Of a stretch of DNA of 11,203 nt, positions 6,628 through 11,203 are shown in pieces. Under the pieces are notes generated by a model. The model did not search any database. It saw only the letters and a program-made list of their open reading frames with translations, and was not told the DNA's origin. The stretch is from JBQTIU01 sp052387815 (lineage in GTDB: Bacteria; Pseudomonadota; Alphaproteobacteria; CACIAM-22H2): NCBI GenBank assembly GCA_052387815.1, contig JBQTIU010000083.1, positions 1-11,203 of the forward strand, given 5' to 3'. Numbering within the stretch: the first letter of the stretch is position 1; each line of letters opens with the position of its first letter. The position numbers and the translations under genes are program-made.

Positions 6628-7646
6628 CGCACCGCCTTCACCGGCGCCGCGCCGCGACGCCTGAGCCTTGCCGTTATCAGGCTTGCCGCCTGGACGATGC
6701 CGCCCGGCATGAACAGCACGACCAGCGTCAACGCCACTCCGTAAACGATCAGGCGCAGGTCGCCGATGCCGCGCAGCAGCTCCGGCAACAGCGTCAGCAC
6801 GATCGCCCCCCACACCGGACCGATCAGCGTGCCCATCCCGCCGACGATCACAAAGGCGAGGATGGTGAACGATTCGGTGATCAGGAAGGCGTCCGGGACG
6901 AGCGTGCCCACGAAGCTCGCGTAGAAGCAGCCGGCCGCGCCGGCGACCGCGGAGCCGACGCCGAAGGCGAACACCTTCCAGGCCGGGCAGTTGATGCCGA
7001 GCGAGGCCGCCGACACCTCGTCCTCGCGGATCGCCGCCAACGTCTCGCCGATCGGCGAGCGGACCAGGCGGTCGAGCAGCAGATAAGCGAGGACCGTGAC
7101 ACCGGCAACGAGATAGAAAAGGTTGGCGAGATCGCTGAACACCACCGCCGGCAGCCCCGGAAGGATGAGCGGCGGCGGCGGCGGGATGGCGTAGATGCCG
7201 AGCGGCCCCTGGGTGAGGCTGATCCAGTTGAGCAGGATCTGATAGGTGATGACCGCGAAGCCCAGCGAGGCGATGGCCAGGTAGTGGCCGCGCAGGCGCA
7301 CGGCGAAGAGCGACAGCAAGACGCCGGCGAGCCCGGCGAGCAGCGTGGCGGCCGCGAAGGCGGTCCAGAACGGGACGCCGAGATTCATGATCAGCAGCGT
7401 CGAGACGTAGGCCCCGATGCCGTAGAAGGCGGACTGGCCGAGGTTGAGCTGGCCGGCATAGCCGAGGATGAAGTCGAGCCCAATCGCCAGTAGGACGTTG
7501 ATGGCGCAAATGATGAAGTTGGTGCGCCAGTAGGAATCCTGGAAGACGAGCGGCAGCACCGCGAGCGCGAGAAGCACGAGGAGCAGGCCGTGGCGTCGGG
7601 AAAGCAACCCGCGTTCGGCGACGCTCGGCAAGGCGGGGTCAGACAT
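6624..7646 (-). CDS. livM: Branched-chain amino-acid-type ABC transporter permease LivM
   Basis: A 340-residue, very hydrophobic inner-membrane permease of the LivM type. Membrane segments are visible from about residues 20-35, followed by the family landmarks NVLLAIGLDFILGYAGQLNLGQSAFYGIGAY (50-80) and RLRGHYLAIASLGFAVI (117-133). The cytoplasmic EAA loop SPIGETLAAIREDEVSAASLGIN (197-219) contacts the ATPases. VGGMGTLIGPVWGA (268-281) and LFMPGGI (311-317) complete the fold. A Pro run (155-159) in a loop is unusual but other family members have short Pro-rich loops there. The ATG overlaps the last 8 nt of livH, with GAAGAGA immediately upstream, and its stop overlaps livG. It forms the membrane channel with LivH. 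Confidence 0.94.
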   Translation of the reverse strand: MSDPALPSVAERGLLSRRHGLLLVLLALAVLPLVFQDSYWRTNFIICAINVLLAIGLDFILGYAGQLNLGQSAFYGIGAYVSTLLIMNLGVPFWTAFAAATLLAGLAGVLLSLFAVRLRGHYLAIASLGFAVITYQILLNWISLTQGPLGIYAIPPPPPLILPGLPAVVFSDLANLFYLVAGVTVLAYLLLDRLVRSPIGETLAAIREDEVSAASLGINCPAWKVFAFGVGSAVAGAAGCFYASFVGTLVPDAFLITESFTILAFVIVGGMGTLIGPVWGAIVLTLLPELLRGIGDLRLIVYGVALTLVVLFMPGGIVQAASLITARLRRRGAAPVKAVR

Positions 7647-8529
7647 TCTCTTCGCGCTTCTCAGCGACGAGGCCGGTCGGCCGCACCGCCAGGGTGAGCA
7701 GCAGGAGCGCGAAGACGAAGATGTCGATCAGGCCGGGATCGAAGAACTGAGTGGTGTAGCTCTCGATCAGCCCGACCAGCAGGCCGGCGATGATCGTCCC
7801 CTCGACGTTGCCGAAGCCGCCGATGATGACGATGGCGAAGGCCTTGATGATCACCGAGGTGCCGGCCAAGGGGGTGAGCACGAGCACCGGGCCGAGCATG
7901 GCGCCGCCCATCCCCGCCAGCGCCGAGGCGATGACGAAGGTGAGCATGATCACCTGGTTGGGGTTGATGCCCATCAGGCCGGCGATCTCGCGATCCTGCG
8001 ACACCGCGCGCAACGCCTTGCCGAGGATGGTGAACCGCATGAACAGGTAGAGCAGCCCGATCGCCAAGGTCGAGACGCCGATGATGAGCAGGCTCTGCAC
8101 CGTGAAATAGGTGCGGCCGAGCCGGATCACCTCGTTGCTGTAGGGCGTCTCGAACGCGTAGGGAATCGGGCCGAACCAGACCAGCATCGCGTTCTGCATC
8201 ATCACCGACACCCCGATCGTGGCGATCAGCGGCAGGAGTTCGCTGCCGCGCTCGCGTAGACGTGCGAAGATGCCCTCATTGACCAACCAGCCCAGCGCCC
8301 CGCCGACCACCAGCGCGACCAGGATGCCGATCAGGTAGTTGCCGCCGACGGCGTGCGTATAGAAGTACGCCGAGAACGCGCCGAAGGTGACGATGTCGGC
8401 GTGGGCGAAGTTGATCTGGACCAACACGCCGTAGATGAGGGTGAGCCCCAACGCCACCAGGACGTAGAGGCTCCCCAGTACGATGCCGTTGATCCCTTGC
8501 TGAACGAGGATGATCAGAACGTCGGGCAA
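7639..8529 (-). CDS. livH: Branched-chain amino-acid-type ABC transporter permease LivH
   Basis: A 296-residue inner-membrane permease of the LivH type. Landmarks are QQGINGIVLGSLYVLVALGLTLIYGVL (10-36), INFAHADIVTFGAF (39-52) and PLIATIGVSVMMQNAM (100-115). The EAA-like loop TILGKALRAVSQDREIAGLMGIN is at 167-189, followed by IIGGFGNVEGTIIAG (235-249) and LAVRPTGL (280-287). The start is a TTG (8529) only 1 nt after the livK stop. No ATG or GTG near the conserved N-terminus fits, and no clear Shine-Dalgarno is visible, so translation is probably coupled to termination of livK. The start choice is the least certain part. Within the permease pair it is the LivH-type half and should dimerise with LivM. 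Confidence 0.93.
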   Translation of the reverse strand: MPDVLIILVQQGINGIVLGSLYVLVALGLTLIYGVLVQINFAHADIVTFGAFSAYFYTHAVGGNYLIGILVALVVGGALGWLVNEGIFARLRERGSELLPLIATIGVSVMMQNAMLVWFGPIPYAFETPYSNEVIRLGRTYFTVQSLLIIGVSTLAIGLLYLFMRFTILGKALRAVSQDREIAGLMGINPNQVIMLTFVIASALAGMGGAMLGPVLVLTPLAGTSVIIKAFAIVIIGGFGNVEGTIIAGLLVGLIESYTTQFFDPGLIDIFVFALLLLTLAVRPTGLVAEKREENV

Positions 8530-8530
8530 G

Positions 8531-9679
8531 TCAGTTCAACTTCAGCGCTTTCCAGGACAGATCCTCGAGCGTCTCCATGTAGTGGATGGTGTCCATCATG
8601 AAGTTCTGGTTGGTCTTGTCGAACTCGACGCTGCCGGTGACGCCCGAGAAGCCCTTGGTCGCCGCCAGGCCGTCGCGGATGGTCTGCGGATTGCGCCCGC
8701 CGCGCCGCACCACGTCGGCGATCAGCAGGATCTGATCGTAGGCGTGGGCGTTGATGTGCGTTGGCTCCTGGTTGTACTTGGCCTTGAAGGCGCTGATGAA
8801 GTCGCGGACCACGGGGCGCTGGTCGGTCGGATCGAACTGCACGATGCGCACATAGCCCAGCGCCGCCTTGCCCGCCTTCTGCTCGAAGCCGAAGGGCAGC
8901 CAGATGGTACCGAGCTGGATCGCCGAGCTGCCGCCGCCCTTCGTGACGCCGGCCTGCGCCAGCGCCTGGGTGATCTTCAAGCCCTGGCCCTCGAGCGTGT
9001 AGGTCGGAATGACGTCGACCTTGCCGACGCCGGCGATGCGCGTCGCGATGGCGGTGAAGTCGTTGACGTCGCGGCCGAAGCCGATGTCGGCCAGGATCTT
9101 GCCGCCGAGCTTGGTGAAGGTCTCGGAGAAGACTTTGGCGTTGCCGATGCCGGCGTTGGTGTTCTCGTAAAGCAGCACCGCCGTCCGCGCGCCGAGGCGA
9201 TTGTAAGCCTTGGTGGCGATGTCCACCCCTTGCATCACCTCGTTGGGCATGATGCGGAAGGTCCACGGGTTGCCCGGCTCGGTGATCCGGATCGAGGACG
9301 ACCCGGCGTTGAGCAGCGGCACCTTCGCCTGGTCCATCAGCGGCATGACGGCCAGGGTGGCGTCGGAGCACTCCTCGCCGATCACCACGTCGGGCTTGAA
9401 TTGATCGAGCAGGCGCTTGGCGGCCTGGGTGGCGGGCAGCGGGCTGCAGCTCGAATCCTCGTATTGGACCTCGAACTTGAAGCCGTTGACGCCGGTCTTG
9501 TTGAGCTGCTCGACGGCAAGGTCGATGGCCTGCCGGTCCTGCACCCCGAAATAGGCGCCTGGGCCGGAGAACGGAAACAGGGCGCCGATCTTGATCGTGT
9601 TCTGGGCGGCGGACTCCGACCCGCCGGCGGCAAGCAACGCCGTGGCGGCCAATATCGATAGAACGGAATGTCGCTTCAT
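8531..9679 (-). CDS. LivK/LivJ-like periplasmic substrate-binding protein
   Basis: A 382-residue type I periplasmic-binding-fold protein (peripla_BP_6 / LivJ-LivK family). It begins with a signal peptide of about 26 residues (MKRHSVLSILAATALLAAGG then SESAAQ). The mature start NTIKIGALFPFSGPGAYFG is characteristic. Cys78 and Cys104 (EDSSCSP, GEECSD) match a cysteine pair often forming a disulfide in the family. LLNAGSSSIRIT (122-133) includes ligand-contact Ser positions. The frame is open to 9802, but ATG 9679 is chosen because it begins the signal peptide and has GGGAGG at 9685-9690, 5 nt upstream. It is the head of the livKHMGF-SDR operon. It delivers ligand from the periplasm to LivH/LivM. 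Ligand identity is unknown; proteins of this length often bind substrates other than Leu/Ile/Val. Confidence 0.94.
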   Translation of the reverse strand: MKRHSVLSILAATALLAAGGSESAAQNTIKIGALFPFSGPGAYFGVQDRQAIDLAVEQLNKTGVNGFKFEVQYEDSSCSPLPATQAAKRLLDQFKPDVVIGEECSDATLAVMPLMDQAKVPLLNAGSSSIRITEPGNPWTFRIMPNEVMQGVDIATKAYNRLGARTAVLLYENTNAGIGNAKVFSETFTKLGGKILADIGFGRDVNDFTAIATRIAGVGKVDVIPTYTLEGQGLKITQALAQAGVTKGGGSSAIQLGTIWLPFGFEQKAGKAALGYVRIVQFDPTDQRPVVRDFISAFKAKYNQEPTHINAHAYDQILLIADVVRRGGRNPQTIRDGLAATKGFSGVTGSVEFDKTNQNFMMDTIHYMETLEDLSWKALKLN

Positions 9680-9710
9680 GGGTCCCTCCCTATGGCTCGA
9701 AGCAGGCATT

Positions 9711-9739
9711 AGAACTGAAACTGTACCGTACCCAGTTCT
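9711..9739. promoter_or_regulatory. Dyad upstream of livK, possible operator or promoter region
   Basis: AGAACTG (9711-9717) and CAGTTCT (9733-9739) form a perfect 7-bp inverted repeat with a 15-nt spacer, 32-60 nt before the livK ATG. The spacer contains two GTAC tetramers. On the livK (minus) strand a loose promoter can be drawn across it, TTGTGT then 18 nt then TACAGT, which would put the dyad over the spacer and -10. The arrangement fits repression or activation of the transporter operon by a dimeric regulator, but no regulator gene is nearby and the promoter match is weak. Confidence 0.35.
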
Positions 9740-9756
9740 GTGGACACAAGATAGCA

Positions 9757-10490
9757 TTATGCGGCCTCCGGTAGGGAGACCGCCGAGGCGTGTCCGTGCC
9801 ATCTGGTCTGGGCGGGGTTGCGGTAGCCGTCGTTGTCGAGGAGCCAGAGCTGGTTATAGCGGTCGATGAAGTCGCGCGACGCGCGGCTTTGGCCTCCTCG
9901 ATATCCTGGTAGATGCGGCTGATTCGACCTGCTCATTGAGGGTTCGGATGCAGCGCGTCGCGCGACGCCGTTGGTCTCGGGTTGGCGGACGAAGGCGAAG
10001 CTGGGGCTCATGCCGATGCAGGCGAGCTGGCGCGTGGCAAGCGGTCGGACATGAACGGGCTGGCGTGATCGTGGCGGACCAGGACGCCGCTTGCGGCGTC
10101 GGGTCTGACGGAGCCGAAGACGTTCTTGACCGCTGACTTTGTGCGCCTGGGCGGCGGCGAAGGGATCGCCATGCGGGGCAACGTGCCAGCCCGGCCCCTC
10201 GGCGTTCCAGTGCTCGGCCATGATGAAGAGTGCGACAAGCTCATCGCGGACTGTCCGGACCGCCGCACGATTCGCTACGCCAAGCGATGCCTGCGGGCGG
10301 GTCGGTGGTGATAGGGCGATAGGGCGGACGCGGCCCCGCAACCAGACCAGTCTGCGGCGACGGCTCTGGCCGAGCTTCCGATCCAGGCGCTTGCGGGGTT
10401 ACCCCGCTTTGGAGGCTTTGGCGGGGGCGGCGGGGACTCGCCGCGGCTCAAGCGCTCCAGCAAGCGGGCCTCCCGCATCAGCGGCAGGTC
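9757..10490 (-). pseudogene. IS3-family transposase (OrfB, rve/DDE domain) remnant with several frameshifts
   Basis: Similarity to IS3-type OrfB integrase-core transposases is spread over several minus-strand frames. RTVRDELVALFIMAEHWNAE and GWHVAPHGDPFAA (about 10250-10150) are in one frame. AVKNVFGSVRPDAASGVLVRHDHASPFMSDR (about 10133-10034), which contains the second catalytic Asp region, is in another. CIGMSPSFAFVRQPETNGVA (about 10017-9961) is back in the first. CIRTLNEQV and RIYQDIEEAKAA (about 9956-9880) are in further frames. Finally FIDRYNQLWLL plus GYRNPAQTRW runs to a TAA stop at 9757. LMREARLL near 10480 may be the N-terminal helix region. The catalytic Glu after NGVA is lost to a frameshift, and no terminal inverted repeats were recognised. 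It is a decayed insertion between livK and the tRNA gene and accounts for most of the 870-nt gap between them. Confidence 0.8.
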
Positions 10491-10552
10491 CGAGGCCAGG
10501 CGCGCTCGGCGCGCTAACACCCGTGCCAGCGCCACGAGAGCTGGGCGCCGGT

Positions 10553-10629
10553 CGGAGCGTAGCGCAGTCCGGTAGCGCATCAGTCTGGGGGACTGGGGGT
10601 CGTGGGTTCAAATCCCGCCGCTCCGACCA
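10553..10629 (+). tRNA. tRNA-Pro (anticodon GGG)
   Basis: A full cloverleaf can be drawn. The acceptor stem CGGAGCG (10553-10559) pairs with CGCTCCG (10619-10625), followed by discriminator A and an encoded CCA (10627-10629). The D-arm is GCGC...GCGC. The anticodon stem TCAGT/ACTGG encloses the loop CTGGGGG with anticodon GGG at 10587-10589. The T-arm is GTGGG-TTCAAAT-CCCGC. Anticodon GGG reads proline codons CCC/CCU, common in this GC-rich coding. There is no intron, and the structure looks functional. tRNA 3' ends are common integration sites; the bases after it hold a short inverted-repeat element but no integrase. Confidence 0.97.
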
Positions 10630-10671
10630 TTTCGCTTTCGAACTCACTGGCTGATCGGGACAGGCTCTTAT

Positions 10672-10759
10672 ACCAGAGTCACAATGATTTGAGCCCGCGC
10701 CCGTGGCCCCTACGAGACGCATCCTTGGATACGTCGGCTCCAATCTTTTTGACTCTGGT
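10672..10759. repeat. 88-bp element with 24-bp imperfect terminal inverted repeats (MITE-like)
   Basis: The left arm (10672-10695) begins ACCAGAGTCA and ends GAGCC. The reverse complement of the right arm (10736-10759) begins and ends the same way and matches the left arm at 21 of 24 positions. About 40 nt lie between the arms, with no open frame of note. The element fills most of the gap between the tRNA-Pro 3' end (10629) and the HlyD stop (10761-10763), ending 1 nt before that stop. No clear target-site duplication is visible (flanks CTTAT and CTCAG). It could be a miniature inverted-repeat transposable element or a long bidirectional hairpin terminator between convergent transcripts; a T5 run in the right arm is compatible with either. 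Confidence 0.55.
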
Positions 10760-10760
10760 C

Positions 10761-11203
10761 TCAGGGTTCGCGCATCGCCTCGTCGAAGGTGCGGAAGACC
10801 GGATAGAGGAAATACGAGATCACGCGGCGGCTGCCGACCTTGATCTCGGCGGTCACCGCCATGCCGGGGATGAGGCGGAAGCCGTCCGGCACCAGGCCGA
10901 GCCGCGCCCCCGGCGGATAGGCGACGCGGGCGCGATGGATGGGGGCGCGCTTGCCCTCGGGGTCGGCGGCGAAGACGTCCTCGCTGATCGAGCGCACGGT
11001 GCCCTCGAGCGTGCCGTGGCGCTGGAAGGGGAAGGCCTCGAACTTGATGCGCGCCTGGTCGCCGGCGCGAACGTAGCCCACGTCCTTGGCCTCGATCTCG
11101 ACCTCGGCCTCGACCGGCGTATCGAGCCGCACCAGGGTCACCAACGGTTCGGCCTCGCGCAGCACCGATCCGATCGACCGCTTGGCGACGTCGAGCACGA
11201 CGG
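10761..11203 (-). CDS. HlyD-family type I secretion periplasmic adaptor, C-terminal part
   Basis: The last ~147 residues of a membrane-fusion protein, open at the right end of the window and continuing into positions 128 to about 160 through the circular closure. It has lipoyl-strand residues VVLDVAKRSIGSVLREAEPLVTLVRLD and the beta-barrel segment PVEAEVEIEAKDVGYVRAGDQARIKFEAFPFQRHGTLEGTVRSISEDVF. The ending GMAVTAEIKVGSRRVISYFLYPVFRTFDEAMREP is typical of HlyD/PrtE/LapC-type adaptors. These link an inner-membrane ABC exporter to a TolC-like outer-membrane channel. The C-terminus looks complete. A GTG at 11198 is not a true start, as the frame stays open upstream and homology continues. No partner exporter ABC or TolC gene is in the window. 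It converges on the tRNA-Pro gene and has nothing evident to do with the liv locus. Confidence 0.9.
   Translation of the reverse strand, partial: VVLDVAKRSIGSVLREAEPLVTLVRLDTPVEAEVEIEAKDVGYVRAGDQARIKFEAFPFQRHGTLEGTVRSISEDVFAADPEGKRAPIHRARVAYPPGARLGLVPDGFRLIPGMAVTAEIKVGSRRVISYFLYPVFRTFDEAMREP
11077..11203. repeat. Right copy of 127-bp terminal direct repeat
   Basis: Exact copy of positions 1-127. Joining the ends through this overlap gives a circle of 11,076 bases and keeps the HlyD reading frame continuous across the join. The frame break occurs later, near 150-165, so the closure itself is in-frame and clean. Confidence 0.97.

Noticed and set aside
5824..7509. 561-codon frame suggesting a LivM-LivG fusion protein
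   Set aside because: Only the last 267 codons (from ATG 6627) match LivG; the upstream part is an Arg-rich out-of-frame reading of livM, which itself ends normally at 6624.
10393..10407. Near-perfect palindrome GCGGGGT-T-ACCCCGC followed by TTT, considered as a terminator
   Set aside because: The loop would be only 1-3 nt, the T-run is short, and it lies within the transposase-derived region with no gene ending on that strand.
10139..10654. Plus-strand frame ending in a VAQSGSASVWGTGGRGFKSRR-like tail
   Set aside because: That tail is simply the translation of the tRNA-Pro gene, a known false-gene pattern; the rest is antisense to the transposase remnant.
10553..10760. tRNA-Pro considered as the attachment site of an integrated genomic island
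   Set aside because: No integrase gene and no duplicated tRNA 3' end (att repeat) could be seen elsewhere in the window.

Overview
This is a very GC-rich stretch from a Gram-negative proteobacterium. The gene families (LivKHMGF amino-acid-type ABC importer, class III CoA-transferase, type I secretion HlyD adaptor, IS3-type transposase debris) and the codon use point to an Alphaproteobacterium, perhaps Rhodospirillales- or Hyphomicrobiales-like. The taxonomic guess is inference, because no ribosomal marker is present. The first 127 bases (1-127) are repeated exactly as the last 127 (11077-11203). The sequence is therefore a closed circle of 11,076 unique bases, either a real circular molecule or an assembly-graph loop. 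A 127-base overlap equals a common maximal assembler k-mer, and there is no replication, partition or conjugation gene, so an artefact or a rare recombinant is more likely than a plasmid.

Layout, left to right. The 3' part of a HlyD-family adaptor gene (minus strand, wrapping across the ends) runs at about 1-160. It abuts, out of frame, the first ~45 codons of an enoyl-CoA hydratase gene (about 160-298, minus). That ATG overlaps the stop of a class III CoA-transferase gene (295-1467, minus). A short divergent control region with a TATAAT box and a dyad follows. Then comes a rightward set: NAD-dependent epimerase (1615-2523), an atypical short-chain dehydrogenase that lacks the catalytic Ser and Lys (2626-3408), and an alpha/beta hydrolase (3425-4306). 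Facing it is a tightly coupled leftward operon, in transcription order livK (9679-8531), livH, livM, livG, livF and a canonical SDR (5090-4314), with 1-nt gaps or 4- to 8-nt overlaps throughout.

Upstream of livK lie a possible operator dyad, a frameshifted IS3-family transposase remnant (about 9757-10490), an intact tRNA-Pro(GGG) gene (10553-10629), an 88-bp element with 24-bp imperfect terminal inverted repeats (10672-10759), and the 3' end of the HlyD gene (10761 onward).

Functionally, the central block looks like an uptake-and-catabolism locus. LivKHMGF would import a small carboxylate or amino-acid-like compound; the CoA-transferase and hydratase would activate it and process it as a CoA thioester; the two SDRs, the epimerase-like enzyme and the hydrolase would handle keto/hydroxy or ester intermediates. 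The substrate cannot be read from the sequence. I see no convincing new defence or mobile system. The items most worth checking are the circular closure with its out-of-frame hydratase/HlyD junction, the SDR without catalytic residues, and the short inverted-repeat element beside the tRNA.
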